NCBI GenBank assembly: GCA_020216965.1 | Contig: JAIWOJ010000005.1 | Location: forward strand, 1-17,540 | Length of the DNA stretch: 17,540 bases | Direction of reading: 5' to 3' | DNA from: Prosthecobacter sp. | GTDB taxonomy: Bacteria > Verrucomicrobiota > Verrucomicrobiia > Verrucomicrobiales > Verrucomicrobiaceae | Shown here: piece by piece, positions 1 through 7,828 of the stretch | How positions within the stretch are numbered: position 1 is the stretch's first letter | Layout of the letters: each line of letters begins with the position of its first letter | The notes under the pieces: model-generated | Seen by the model: only the letters and a program-made list of their open reading frames with translations | Told to the model about the DNA's origin: nothing | Database searches by the model: none | Translations under genes and position numbers: made by a program

Positions 1-780
1 GGGCTCACGCCAGCTCCAGCCGAGTTTCTCGCAGGCTTTGAGAGCGCGCTCTCTGGCCCGGCGGTGCCTGACCTCGCCACACGCTTGCGTGGATCCACGG
101 TGGCTCTATCAGAAATGGAAAGCGCGGGCAGTGTCTCCGACTTTGATGAAGAACCCTCAGACATCGGCTTTGACGATCCTGATGTATCACCCATCTCCCG
201 CCGCCTTTCGGCTCATGAACTGGAACAGCGCCGTCCTGCACAGGCATCGCTGCCTTGGCCTGTCTTGGCGGCGGCAGCGGCAGTCGTGCTTGGGCTTGCA
301 GCCTGGTGGATGATGTCTGGAGGAGAAAAAACGCAACCCATCGCTGCCACAGAGACGGAATCCAAAGAAACCCCCGCAGCGCTGCCTGAAGAGCCGCCCC
401 CAGCGAAGCTGGAACCCGCCCAGCCCGAGCCTACCACCACGGCGGTGGCATCCGCCCCAGCGCCCACCAAGGAAAAAGAGGCGAGCCAGCAGCAGCCAGA
501 GCCGCCAGCCGCGCCCGCCGCCGTCAATCCCGATCAGCCCCCAGCTCCCATCGTTGTTCCCAATCCTGTCATCATCCGCAAAGCCATCCTACCCTCTCCA
601 GAAGAAGTGGCGAAATTTAAGAAGCAGGGCAGCCTCAGCCCAGCGAGCGGGCCGCAACCTGTGCAGGCATCTCCTGAAAAAATCAATCTGCCGACCATCA
701 AGCCTGAGGAAGCTCATCAGACTGGCGCTGTGCCTAGGATGAAAATGGCCTCTCCGCTGGAGCAAGCCAGCAACCCCTGA
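1..780 (+). CDS. Membrane-anchored Pro/Ala-rich protein, probably 5'-truncated by the window edge
   Basis: I do not recognise this gene as a named family. The reading frame has no stop from base 1 to the TGA at 778-780, so the gene probably begins upstream. Internal starts exist at GTG 64 and ATG 115, but neither has a Shine-Dalgarno sequence. The visible protein has a short acidic cytoplasmic-looking part (DFDEEPSD, DDPD), then one hydrophobic helix (PWPVLAAAAAVVLGLAAWWM, around bases 256-315). After that come about 150 residues rich in Pro, Ala, Glu and Gln with no predicted fold. One membrane helix followed by a long low-complexity region suggests a single-pass protein with a disordered extracytoplasmic linker. 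Some membrane anti-sigma factors and TonB-like linkers have this shape, but no zinc-finger or TonB C-terminal domain is visible here. It converges on aroB with 17 bp between the stops. Confidence 0.6.
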   Translation, partial: GLTPAPAEFLAGFESALSGPAVPDLATRLRGSTVALSEMESAGSVSDFDEEPSDIGFDDPDVSPISRRLSAHELEQRRPAQASLPWPVLAAAAAVVLGLAAWWMMSGGEKTQPIAATETESKETPAALPEEPPPAKLEPAQPEPTTTAVASAPAPTKEKEASQQQPEPPAAPAAVNPDQPPAPIVVPNPVIIRKAILPSPEEVAKFKKQGSLSPASGPQPVQASPEKINLPTIKPEEAHQTGAVPRMKMASPLEQASNP

Positions 781-797
781 CAAGACCCGCCAGGACA

Positions 798-1910
798 TCA
801 GGCACGCAGAGCCTGGATGGCAGCACGCAGGTCTTCCTCCGTGACCTCGTGGCTGAGATAGGCATCCCCAAGCTTTTTGAGCAAAACAAAACGCACCCGC
901 CCTTTCTCAAACTTCTTATCCATCCGGGCGATCCGAAGCAGTTCCTCCGTCTCAAATTCCGCACCTAACTTCACAGGTAAATCAAAGCGCTGGAGAAGTG
1001 CGGTGATCGCCTCAGCTTCGGCCTCAGAGAGGGTAGAAAGACGCACGGAAAGCCAAGCTGCCGCGCGTAGGCCCAGAGAGATTGCCTCTCCATGAAGGAG
1101 TGTGCCATATCCAGCGGCTGCCTCGATGGCGTGTCCCAGCGTGTGGCCGAAGTTCAGAAGCGCACGCACGCCCTTGGTCTCGAACTCATCCTCCTCAACC
1201 ACCCGTGCCTTGATGGCAATGTTCCTGCGGATCAGTTCAGCCATGAGATTTTCCTCACCGCGCTCGGCTGCGCGTTCGATCCAAGGCAGCATTTCAGCAT
1301 CGCGGATGCAGGCGTGCTTGATGATCTCAGCAAAGCCCTCATTCCACTCTCTCGGTGGCAGGCTAGACAGGGTGCGGGTATCTGCGACCACATGCGCAGG
1401 CTGGTGGAAGGCTCCGACCATGTTTTTTGCCTCAGGTAAGTTCACCCCGGTCTTGCCACCCACACTACTGTCCACCTGACTCAGCACCGTGGTCGGGCAC
1501 TGAATGTATGGGATACCGCGCTGATAAATCGCTGCACAAAAGCCGCCTAAATCTCCAATCACACCTCCGCCCAGAGCGACCAGGAAGCTCTTCCGATCCA
1601 ACCCCGCGCGCGCCATTTTTCCGCACACTTCTTCGGCTGAGGCCAAGGATTTGCTAGCCTCTCCAGAAGGAACCGTCGCGAGTGTGACGGTGCATCCAGC
1701 TCTCTCCAGGGATTCTTTTGCCATATCTGCATAGAGTGGCCCTACTTTTGAATCTGTGAGGATGATGCAACGGTTGTGCCCAGGAAGGTATTCAGTGGCT
1801 GCTTGCCCAAGAAACTCCAACAGTCCTGGGCCGACATCCACCCTGTAGCTCCGTGGCCCCAAATCAACATCGACGTGGAGTCTGCAGGCTGGAGTTGGCA
1901 TAACGGTCAT
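798..1910 (-). CDS. aroB: 3-dehydroquinate synthase
   Basis: This NAD- and metal-dependent cytoplasmic enzyme converts DAHP to 3-dehydroquinate, the second step of the shikimate pathway. Numbered from ATG 1910 (370 aa, normal for the family), the protein shows the NAD-binding GGGVIGDLGGF at 114-124 and TTVLSQVDSSVGGKTGVN at 140-157. The metal ligands are Glu195 (GFAEIIKH), His256 (NFGHTLGHAIE) and His273 (LLHGEA). A C-terminal MDKKFEKGRVRFVLL segment is also typical. The frame extends upstream to ATG 1988 and TTG 1991, but those 26-27 extra residues look unlike family N-termini, so 1910 (or ATG 1901) is preferred; none of these starts has a Shine-Dalgarno sequence. No other aro genes are adjacent, so it appears to be monocistronic in this window. 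The assignment is secure; only the start is uncertain. Confidence 0.96.
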   Translation of the reverse strand: MTVMPTPACRLHVDVDLGPRSYRVDVGPGLLEFLGQAATEYLPGHNRCIILTDSKVGPLYADMAKESLERAGCTVTLATVPSGEASKSLASAEEVCGKMARAGLDRKSFLVALGGGVIGDLGGFCAAIYQRGIPYIQCPTTVLSQVDSSVGGKTGVNLPEAKNMVGAFHQPAHVVADTRTLSSLPPREWNEGFAEIIKHACIRDAEMLPWIERAAERGEENLMAELIRRNIAIKARVVEEDEFETKGVRALLNFGHTLGHAIEAAAGYGTLLHGEAISLGLRAAAWLSVRLSTLSEAEAEAITALLQRFDLPVKLGAEFETEELLRIARMDKKFEKGRVRFVLLKKLGDAYLSHEVTEEDLRAAIQALRA

Positions 1911-2206
1911 GTTTGTGGGTGCTGGGAAAGGAAGTTGAATCCTGGCGTGCATGAGATGCATGGCAAATGCAATGCTCTTGAGCTTCATCAATTCACAAAA
2001 AGAAGATCAGAACAGACCAGCGAATGCGGCTGCCTGCGTGGCTTGAAAGGGTGAGCAGGTGTTGAGGGCATCCGCTAACGAAGCCATCCAGGCTGCCCTG
2101 CCGCCGGGGAACTGAGAGGCCTTTTGAGAATGGCGCGAAAATCGGTCAGGGCAGAGTGGCTGTTTTTGAGCCCATGTAGATCATCTCTTGTCCATCTAAC
2201 TCAACC
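1911..2206. other. Divergent intergenic region between aroB and the LOG-family gene
   Basis: This stretch of about 300 bp separates two divergently transcribed genes and should hold both promoters. I see no convincing -35/-10 pair. The one structured element is an 8-bp inverted repeat, CTGCCCTG at 2093-2100 and CAGGGCAG at 2147-2154, with a 46-nt spacer, which is too long for a simple hairpin. If aroB starts at 1988 instead of 1910, the non-coding part shrinks to about 215 bp. Confidence 0.4.
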
Positions 2207-3052
2207 ATGATGACCCCACCAACCCCGCTGTTACGCACAGAAAAAGAACCTCTCTCAGGACCGCTGCCCACGCTGCCAGAACGTGCAATACCCACGCCCG
2301 AGGAGCTGCAGGCAGATGAGATTTTTTGCCGTCAGTTGGTGGATCGGTCTCTGCTACACGGCCCGAATCGTAGGCTGAAGGAGTTGCGTCTGATCCTGGA
2401 CGTTGCCTGGGAGTTTCTGAAAGGGTTTCGTGCCCTGCATTTCGTGGGCCCCTGCATCACGGTGTTTGGATCAGCGCGTTTTGATGAAAACCACCGCTAT
2501 TATCAGCTAGCCCGCCGCATGGGGGCAGAGATCGCACGGATGGGTTTTACCGTCATGACGGGGGGGGGGCCAGGCATCATGGAGGCGGCGAACCGTGGCG
2601 CGAAAGATGTGGGCGGACGCAGTGTGGGCTGTAATATCCAACTGCCCTTTGAGCAGAAGCACAACCCATGGCTAGACCGCTGGGTGACGATGAAGTATTT
2701 TTTTGTGCGCAAGGTGCTTCTCATGAAATACAGCTACGGCTTTGTCATCATGCCTGGTGGCTTTGGCACCTTGGATGAGATGTTTGAGGCGCTGACTCTC
2801 ATCCAAACGAAGAAGGTGAAGAACTTCCCCGTGGTGGTGATGGGCACTGATTTTTGGCAGGAAATGCGCAGCCTGGTGGACCACATGCTCAAAGGAGCCA
2901 CCATCAGCCCGGAGGACATCGATCTGATCTGCTGGACAGACAGCGTGGAGGAAGCGGTGGCGCACCTCCACGAGCGGGCGGTGCGCCAGTTTGGTCTGCG
3001 TCATGAGCCCATCCCATGCAGTAGTGTGCTGCTGGGGGAGCGAAGTCTCTGA
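2207..3052 (+). CDS. LOG-family (TIGR00730-like) nucleotide 5'-monophosphate phosphoribohydrolase
   Basis: LOG proteins have a Rossmann-like fold and were long misannotated as lysine decarboxylases. Characterised members cleave the N-glycosidic bond of nucleotide or cytokinin monophosphates, releasing the base and ribose 5-phosphate. The family signature is intact: GSAR at 88-91, GGGPGIMEAANRGA at 119-132, the FFVRKVLLMK helix near 165-174 and PGGFGTLDE at 183-191, whose Glu is the expected catalytic residue. At 281 aa this is the long form, with an 80-residue N-terminal part before the Rossmann core (PEELQADEIFCRQLVDR, then a helical KELRLILDVAWEFLKGFRAL). Two adjacent ATGs at 2207 and 2210 are both possible starts, with no Shine-Dalgarno sequence. 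Substrate specificity cannot be read from the sequence. It stands alone and converges on tpiA with 18 bp between the stops. Confidence 0.9.
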   Translation: MMTPPTPLLRTEKEPLSGPLPTLPERAIPTPEELQADEIFCRQLVDRSLLHGPNRRLKELRLILDVAWEFLKGFRALHFVGPCITVFGSARFDENHRYYQLARRMGAEIARMGFTVMTGGGPGIMEAANRGAKDVGGRSVGCNIQLPFEQKHNPWLDRWVTMKYFFVRKVLLMKYSYGFVIMPGGFGTLDEMFEALTLIQTKKVKNFPVVVMGTDFWQEMRSLVDHMLKGATISPEDIDLICWTDSVEEAVAHLHERAVRQFGLRHEPIPCSSVLLGERSL

Positions 3053-3076
3053 GGCGAGCCTCTTTTGTCTTTATTG
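3051..3076 (+). terminator. Possible weak rho-independent terminator of the LOG-family gene
   Basis: A 5-bp perfect stem GAGGC-GA-GCCTC at 3051-3062 overlaps the TGA stop codon. It is followed directly by the T-rich TTTTGTCTTTATT. The stem is short, so this is at best a weak terminator. A second hairpin (ATTGGG-CATTCA-CCCAAT, 3073-3090) follows within the last codons of tpiA. Confidence 0.4.
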
Positions 3077-3862
3077 GGCATTCACCCAATCAATAGCGGC
3101 ACGGCATATTTCCCAGAAACTGCCGTGCTCCAGGCTGGCACCACCTACCAGGGCACCGTCCACGTCCTTTTGGCTAATCAGTTCGGCCATATTGCCTGGC
3201 TTTACGCTGCCGCCGTATTGAATGCGGATCTTTTGGGCTGTGTCCTCACCGAACATGTCCGTGAGCACTTTGCGCACAAAGGCATGGGCCTCCTGCGCTT
3301 GCTCAGGGCTGGCAGTGCGACCGGTGCCGATGGCCCAGACGGGCTCATAAGCGATGACGACATCCAGGATACGGCGGGCACCTACTTCGGCCAGGGACTC
3401 GCGGAGCTGACTTTCCAGCACCTTTTCGATCTGGCCGCCATCACGTTCTTCGAGAGTTTCGCCAATACAGAGGATGGGGTGCAGGCGGGCTTCGAGGGCG
3501 GCGAGCACTTTGGCATTCACAATGGCATTGGTCTCGCCATAGAGACTGCGCCGTTCGCTGTGGCCAAGGATGACATGTTTGCAACCGCAGTCCTTGACCA
3601 TGCGTGCGTTGATTTCGCCAGTAAAGGCACCGCCAGCATGTTGGCTCATGTTTTGAGCTGCCAGCTCCACGCTCTGCTCGCGTGCATGGACGAGGGCGTT
3701 ATTGGCACGCTCAAGGCTGACAAAAGGAGGGGCGACGACGATCTGGATCGGGCATTTGTCTGGGACTAGGCGGGCGAAGGCGCGGAGAAAATCATCTGAC
3801 TCTTGAGGAGTCATGTGCATCTTCCAATTCGCGGCGACGATGGGCTTACGGGGGTGGGTCAT
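3071..3862 (-). CDS. tpiA: Triose-phosphate isomerase
   Basis: The enzyme interconverts dihydroxyacetone phosphate and glyceraldehyde 3-phosphate in glycolysis and gluconeogenesis. From ATG 3862 the protein is 263 aa, slightly longer than the usual ~250. It carries the catalytic Lys14 (ANWKMH), the electrophile His101 (VILGHSERR) and the catalytic base Glu173 (AYEPVWAIGTG), followed by the phosphate-gripping loop 6. The later phosphate-binding IQYGGSVKPGN (214-224) and GALVGGASL segments are also present. The open frame continues 33 codons upstream and overlaps pgk in another frame, but that extension has no TIM-barrel character, so 3862 is chosen. It begins 34 bp after the pgk stop on the same strand, so a pgk-tpiA operon is likely. 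No terminator with a clear T-tract is visible on this strand. Confidence 0.97.
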   Translation of the reverse strand: MTHPRKPIVAANWKMHMTPQESDDFLRAFARLVPDKCPIQIVVAPPFVSLERANNALVHAREQSVELAAQNMSQHAGGAFTGEINARMVKDCGCKHVILGHSERRSLYGETNAIVNAKVLAALEARLHPILCIGETLEERDGGQIEKVLESQLRESLAEVGARRILDVVIAYEPVWAIGTGRTASPEQAQEAHAFVRKVLTDMFGEDTAQKIRIQYGGSVKPGNMAELISQKDVDGALVGGASLEHGSFWEICRAAIDWVNAQ

Positions 3863-3896
3863 AAAGGCGGGAGTGTGGGGTTGAGCGATGCTGAGA

Positions 3897-5111
3897 TTAT
3901 TTCTCTTGCAGGCAGGCGACGCCGGGTAGGACTTTCCCTTCGAGGAGCTCGAGAGAGGCACCTCCCCCTGTGGAGATGAAGGTCATTTTGTCGGCGAGCT
4001 TGGCCTTTTTCACGGCTTTCACGCTGTCTCCGCCGCCGATGATATTTTTGGCGCTGGTGTTGGCGGCCATGGCTTCGGCAATCTCGAAGGTGCCTTTGGC
4101 GGCTTCTTTGATCTCAAAAACGCCCATCGGGCCATTCCAGATGACGGTCTTGGCTTCGGCAATGGCTTCTGAGAAGAGCTTAACCGATTCTGGGCCGATA
4201 TCGACGCCCTCCCAGCCGTCTGGGATACTCTCATGGACGCCGGTGTACTTGGTGGTGCCTAGCTTCTTGGCATCAAAGTCAAAGGAGTCGGTAATCATGG
4301 CATCCACGGGGATGAGCAGCTTCACGCCGCGCTCTTTGGCTTTGTCGAGCGCGGCTTGGGCGATGGGTTCCCACTCCGGCTTGTAGAGACTTTTTCCGAT
4401 GGAGATGCCCTGAACGATTTTACGGAAGGTGTAAGCCATGCCGCCGCCGATGATGATGGTGTCTGCTTTTTCCAGCAGCCGATTGATGACGCCGATTTTG
4501 TCGCTGACTTTGGCTCCGCCAAGGATGACGACGAAGGGGCGATCAGGATTTTCCAACTCATCATGCAAGTAGGCCAGCTCCTTTTCCATGAGCAGACCGG
4601 ATACAGCGGGGAGGTAATCTGCGACGCCCGCTGTGCTGCTATGGGCGCGGTGCGCAGAGCCAAAGGCGTCGTTGACGAAGATTTCGGCGAGTTCGGCTAG
4701 GCCTTTGGCGAGCTCGGGATCGTTTTTCTCCTCACCCGGGTGGAAGCGGGTGTTTTCTAAGAGAAGGACGCCTCCCGCTGGCAATGCCTGAGCTTTGGCA
4801 AGGGCGACTGGGCCTGTGGTTTCCTCAGAAAACTCCACGGGCACTCCGAGAAGCGCGCTGAGAGCCGGTGCCACCGGGGCGAGAGATTGCTTGGGGTCAC
4901 GCTGGCCTTTGGGGCGCCCGAGGTGTGAGCAAAGGATGACTTTGGCACCTTTTTCTAGTAGAGCTTTGATGGTGGGCAGTGTCTCCTGGATGCGAGTGGC
5001 GTCTGTGATGACCATCTGGCCGTCTTTTTCCTCCAGCGGTACGTTGAAATCCACGCGCACGAGGACGCGCTTGTTGCTCAGTTCGATGTCGCGGATGGTC
5101 TTTTTAGGCAT
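3897..5111 (-). CDS. pgk: Phosphoglycerate kinase
   Basis: This cytoplasmic glycolytic enzyme transfers the acyl-phosphate of 1,3-bisphosphoglycerate to ADP. The 404-residue length is standard. Substrate-side residues are visible in VRVDFNVP (18-25, Asp21, Asn23), Arg40, SHLGRP (62-67), ENTRF (Arg122) and SAHRAHSS (Arg155). The nucleotide-side motifs are GGAKVSDK (198-205), NGPMGVFE (326-333), GGGDSV (359-364) and [14 protein letters not shown] (380-393). All catalytic elements are intact. The start is ATG 5111, which puts the signature [10 protein letters not shown] at the expected distance; no Shine-Dalgarno sequence precedes it. It is the first gene of a pgk-tpiA unit, and a GAPDH gene, often next to this pair, is not in the window. 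Confidence 0.98.
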   Translation of the reverse strand: MPKKTIRDIELSNKRVLVRVDFNVPLEEKDGQMVITDATRIQETLPTIKALLEKGAKVILCSHLGRPKGQRDPKQSLAPVAPALSALLGVPVEFSEETTGPVALAKAQALPAGGVLLLENTRFHPGEEKNDPELAKGLAELAEIFVNDAFGSAHRAHSSTAGVADYLPAVSGLLMEKELAYLHDELENPDRPFVVILGGAKVSDKIGVINRLLEKADTIIIGGGMAYTFRKIVQGISIGKSLYKPEWEPIAQAALDKAKERGVKLLIPVDAMITDSFDFDAKKLGTTKYTGVHESIPDGWEGVDIGPESVKLFSEAIAEAKTVIWNGPMGVFEIKEAAKGTFEIAEAMAANTSAKNIIGGGDSVKAVKKAKLADKMTFISTGGGASLELLEGKVLPGVACLQEK

Positions 5112-5199
5112 GGTATTGAGGGGATGGGAGAGGGCGCTCTGGGCGCGGGGGCGTGAGGTTTAGCACAGAGCGTGCAGGCCGCTTGTGAAAAATTGCGTG

Positions 5200-5220
5200 A
5201 ACTGCGTTGCTTCGCAGCGA
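5200..5220 (-). terminator. Possible hairpin terminator after the beta-propeller-like gene
   Basis: Read on the minus strand just after the stop at 5221, the sequence CTGCG-AAGCAA-CGCAG (5202-5217) forms a 5-bp stem with a 6-nt loop. A run of five T lies about 10 nt further on, which is too far for a canonical intrinsic terminator, so the call is weak. The rest of the 109-bp gap up to pgk shows no clear promoter. Confidence 0.25.
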
Positions 5221-6465
5221 TCAGGTCAAAAGACCTTCAATATCAATGAGAAAGAGCTGGCGTCCGTTGGTGCCGTCAGGGGCGTCGATGCAGACCCTTT
5301 TCTCATCCCGGCTGCTGCGTGGGTGGCAGTCACAGCGCCATTCTCCTTTGTATTCGGGCGGTTGGGGGAAGTGGCCTAGGTCGATCCGCTTTTTGCTCGC
5401 GATGTGGTAGAGATGCGGGGTTTGAAGACGACGGACGCCTTGCACATAGGTGTCGTTGAGGATCCACTCGTTGTTTTTCAGGTAGGTCAAGTGCCCTGCT
5501 TTGTCGAGGATGCCATGGCCGATCTCTTCAAGGATGCCACTGTCTCGATCTTCAAAAAGGAAGTCACCCCAGTCCTCGTTGCCCAGCCAGCCTTTGGCCT
5601 GGGATAGGATATGTGTGGCATCCCGCCAGATGAAATGGGAGGCATAGCCATTAGGAATGACGATGCGCAGGTCGCTACCATCCATGTTGGCTGTGATGAG
5701 GCGGGTGAGGTGCCCGCCTTTTGGCTGCGTCCAGCGGTGCAGTAGGATGAAGCGTTTGCCGTCCGGTCCCACGAGCAGGTGGTAAGCGTGGTGCTTTGAG
5801 TCAGGATGGTTTTCCATCACGGTGCCTGTATCTGCCAGCCGCCGGTGGCTGATGATGAGCTTTTCGATACCGGTTTCCAAGTTCACATGCGTCACGCCGC
5901 TGCCTTCCGGTGCCATGTCGTCAAAGAAACGATCCCGAATGCCCGCATAGCCATAGCCTGGGCGGCAGTCTGCGACGCGGGCAAAGTCACAACTGACGCC
6001 CTCTTTGCCATTGGGAGCTAAGGCATAAATCGGGAAGGGCAGGGTGTGCTTTTCATGCGTCTTTACATCCAGGATGTGGCAGACAAAGCGGTCTTTCTCG
6101 CGGTCGTTCCAGATCACTTTTGACTCCGTCCCAGGGATCCACTGTAGCATGCAGCCTTGCTGCCAGCACCAGGCACGGGATTTACCCAGCGGAATCCATT
6201 GATCTCTCTCCTGCAGATCCACCATGCCGACCTCAATGACATCCTCCGGCGTCGGTGAGCGATGCTCAAATTGCACTTTGTTGCTGAGCACAAAGCGGTT
6301 GTCCGGGGAGAATTGCAGCTTGTCGTAGTAGCCAAACCAATGGAATCCAGGCCCTTGAGTGATCTTGCGGGTAGGGGGAAAGCTCGGCGTAACCTGACCT
6401 CGCCCAGCCAAAGGTGCGAGCGAAAGGGCGGCAAGGAACTGTCTGCGCGGGATAGATGGAAGCAT
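5221..6465 (-). CDS. Secreted beta-propeller-like protein with Tat-type signal, function unknown
   Basis: This 414-residue protein has no family I can name with certainty. The N-terminus IPRRQFLAALSLAPLAG is a Tat-like signal (twin Arg, hydrophobic core), so it is probably exported. The mature part has recurring blade-like strands with TolB/WD-type turns: FSPDNRFVLSN (52-62), GPDGKRFILLH, and near the end CHPRSSRDEKRVCID followed by GRQLFLIDIEG. This recalls TolB-like and oligogalacturonate-lyase-like propellers of the Planctomycetes-Verrucomicrobia group, but that is inference and no catalytic function is claimed. A GTG at 6489 is in frame, but ATG 6465 has AGGA seven bases upstream, one of the few good Shine-Dalgarno sequences here, and it places the twin Arg near the N-terminus. 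It lies between the sigma factor and pgk, all on the minus strand. Confidence 0.75.
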   Translation of the reverse strand: MLPSIPRRQFLAALSLAPLAGRGQVTPSFPPTRKITQGPGFHWFGYYDKLQFSPDNRFVLSNKVQFEHRSPTPEDVIEVGMVDLQERDQWIPLGKSRAWCWQQGCMLQWIPGTESKVIWNDREKDRFVCHILDVKTHEKHTLPFPIYALAPNGKEGVSCDFARVADCRPGYGYAGIRDRFFDDMAPEGSGVTHVNLETGIEKLIISHRRLADTGTVMENHPDSKHHAYHLLVGPDGKRFILLHRWTQPKGGHLTRLITANMDGSDLRIVIPNGYASHFIWRDATHILSQAKGWLGNEDWGDFLFEDRDSGILEEIGHGILDKAGHLTYLKNNEWILNDTYVQGVRRLQTPHLYHIASKKRIDLGHFPQPPEYKGEWRCDCHPRSSRDEKRVCIDAPDGTNGRQLFLIDIEGLLT

Positions 6466-6518
6466 ATTCCATCCTATACGCCGAGGCACCGGCCAATTTC
6501 TAGCACGGATATCGTGAG

Positions 6519-7406
6519 TTATTTCGCTGCTTTTTCCTCTGCAGCCTTCTTTTTCTTTTTGGAGCCCGCATTGCGCAGCACCTTGGGGATCGGATCTTCT
6601 TTCTTTTGCAGGGCGCGGCGCAGCTTGCGTAGGGCGATGTTTTGGAGCTGGCGGATACGCTCGCGCGTGACGCCGAACTCTTGCCCCACTTCCTCCAGCG
6701 TGCGGGGCTTTTGGCCCGCAAGACCGAAGCGGGCATCGATGATCTTGCGCTCGCGCTCGTCCAAAACGGTCAGCAGGCCATCCAACTGGCCATGCATGTT
6801 TTTGTGGCTGAGCAGCTCAAAGGGCGTCTGGGCGTTTTCATCGCCCACGATCTCGCCAAACTCGGTACTGTCATCGTCACTGATGGGGGCATCAAGTGAG
6901 GCTGGGCGCATCGAGGCTACTTTCAGTTGGCTCAGCTTCGCCCGGTCGATACCGATTTCTTCAGAAAGCTCATCATCCGTGGGCTCTCGTCCTAGTTCTT
7001 CAGACATCGCCATCGCCACACGGCGCATTTTGCTGATCTTGTCCACCATGTGGACGGGAAGGCGGATGGTCTTGGACTGGTTGGCCAGAGCGCGTTTGAT
7101 CGACTGCTTGATCCACCACGCGGCGTAGGTCGAAAGTTTGCCGCCCTTGTTGGGGTCAAACCGCTCCACGGCTTTCATCAGACCGATGTTACCTTCAGAA
7201 ATGAGATCCAACAACGGCAGACCGTAATTCGCATAATCTTGAGCGATTTTCACGACGAGGCGAAGGTTCGCACGGATCATGTGGGAGCGTGCCTCCGGGT
7301 CGCCCCGCTTGATGCGTTCAGCCAGGTCCACCTCCTGCTCGGGCGTGAGCAGGTCGGTCTTGCCGATTTCACGCAGGTAAATTTTAATGCCTCCGTCTAG
7401 TTCCAT
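6519..7406 (-). CDS. RNA polymerase sigma-70 factor, RpoD/SigA-type (group 1/2)
   Basis: This sigma factor directs RNA polymerase to promoters. The 295-residue protein has region 1.2 (1-38, KIYLREIGKTDLLTPEQEVDLAERI) and region 2 (about 39-112, with LLDLISEGNIGLMKAVERFD and the -10-binding STYAAWWIKQSIKRAL). Region 3 (about 113-195) begins TIRLPVHMVDKI. Region 4 (about 207-267) includes the -35-binding helix-turn-helix TLEEVGQEFGVTRERIRQL. Region 1.1 and the large non-conserved insert of proteobacterial RpoD are absent. After region 4.2 comes an extra 28-residue basic tail with five consecutive lysines and an Ala/Glu/Lys end. Conservation of region 2.4 suggests primary-type promoter recognition, but whether it is the housekeeping factor or a paralogue cannot be decided here. 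The start is ATG 7406; no Shine-Dalgarno sequence is seen. Confidence 0.93.
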   Translation of the reverse strand: MELDGGIKIYLREIGKTDLLTPEQEVDLAERIKRGDPEARSHMIRANLRLVVKIAQDYANYGLPLLDLISEGNIGLMKAVERFDPNKGGKLSTYAAWWIKQSIKRALANQSKTIRLPVHMVDKISKMRRVAMAMSEELGREPTDDELSEEIGIDRAKLSQLKVASMRPASLDAPISDDDSTEFGEIVGDENAQTPFELLSHKNMHGQLDGLLTVLDERERKIIDARFGLAGQKPRTLEEVGQEFGVTRERIRQLQNIALRKLRRALQKKEDPIPKVLRNAGSKKKKKAAEEKAAK

Positions 7407-7479
7407 GTCAGGGGATGAAAATGAGAAATACGAAAATGTTAAAGTTCTTTAGTCCGCAGAAATGACGCGGGGGATTAGC

Positions 7480-7488
7480 AATATAACA
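7480..7488 (-). promoter_or_regulatory. Candidate extended -10 promoter of the sigma-factor gene
   Basis: On the minus strand the sequence TGTTATATT matches the extended -10 form (TG, one base, then TATATT, five of six to consensus). It lies about 75 bp upstream of the sigma-factor ATG at 7406. At 17-bp spacing the -35 position reads GAGGCG, far from TTGACA, so the case rests on the -10 only. Confidence 0.35.
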
Positions 7489-7649
7489 CATTCTAAAGCC
7501 TGCGCCTCTCTTTTTTTCAGCAACAAATCTGCCAAAGCCTGGAGTTCCTGCCTGGAAACCATGGGTTTCTTGGCGCGGGGCCATTCAAAATGCCTGTCTA
7601 TATCTAGGTTCAATAGCTGGGTATCTTGACCGGTTGATTGGCAGAGCGA

Positions 7650-7672
7650 TTCAGGAAATCAAGATTCCTGAA
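7650..7672. repeat. Perfect inverted repeat, 8-bp arms, 7-bp spacer
   Basis: TTCAGGAA (7650-7657) and TTCCTGAA (7665-7672) are exact reverse complements around ATCAAGA. There is no T-tract on either side and no gene ends nearby, so it is not an intrinsic terminator. Half-sites about 15 bp apart centre to centre would suit a dimeric DNA-binding protein, or the element could be an RNA hairpin. Confidence 0.6.
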
Positions 7673-7732
7673 ACAGATTAGTTGCATGAAAGAAATGGGC
7701 GGCTAAACAATGTGATGGAATGAAGGACAAAG

Positions 7733-7800
7733 TTTTTTGAAAGTTCAAACTCTGGTGTCAATCAGGTTTTCTGAAATTTCAAAATCTTTGTGTTAATTCT
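7733..7800. repeat. Degenerate tandem repeat, two copies of about 34 bp
   Basis: Copy 1 (7733-7766) and copy 2 (7767-7800) share TTTT-TGAAA-TTCAAA-TCT-GTGT-AAT in the same order, with a few substitutions and a one-base shift. Within the first 21 aligned bases, 18 match. The repeat is AT-rich and lies directly upstream of the tRNA promoter region. No third copy is visible. Confidence 0.55.
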
Positions 7801-7804
7801 AAAA

Positions 7805-7828
7805 AATATCTTGCGGCTGTAAGATATT
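7805..7828. repeat. Inverted repeat AATATCTT/AAGATATT within the tRNA promoter region
   Basis: AATATCTT (7805-7812) and AAGATATT (7821-7828) pair perfectly. A following G-T wobble and C-G pair extend the stem to ten pairs closed by a GGCT loop. It overlaps the putative -35 hexamer of the tRNA-Gly promoter, so it could be an operator or a supercoiling-sensitive element. Confidence 0.6.

Noticed and set aside
3065..3769. 234-codon + strand open frame opposite tpiA
   Set aside because: It is a shadow of tpiA; every TPI catalytic motif is on the minus strand and the + strand product has no family character.
6262..7128. 288-codon + strand frame across the propeller and sigma genes
   Set aside because: It covers parts of two genes on the other strand and is very rich in Ser and Arg, as expected for an antisense artefact.
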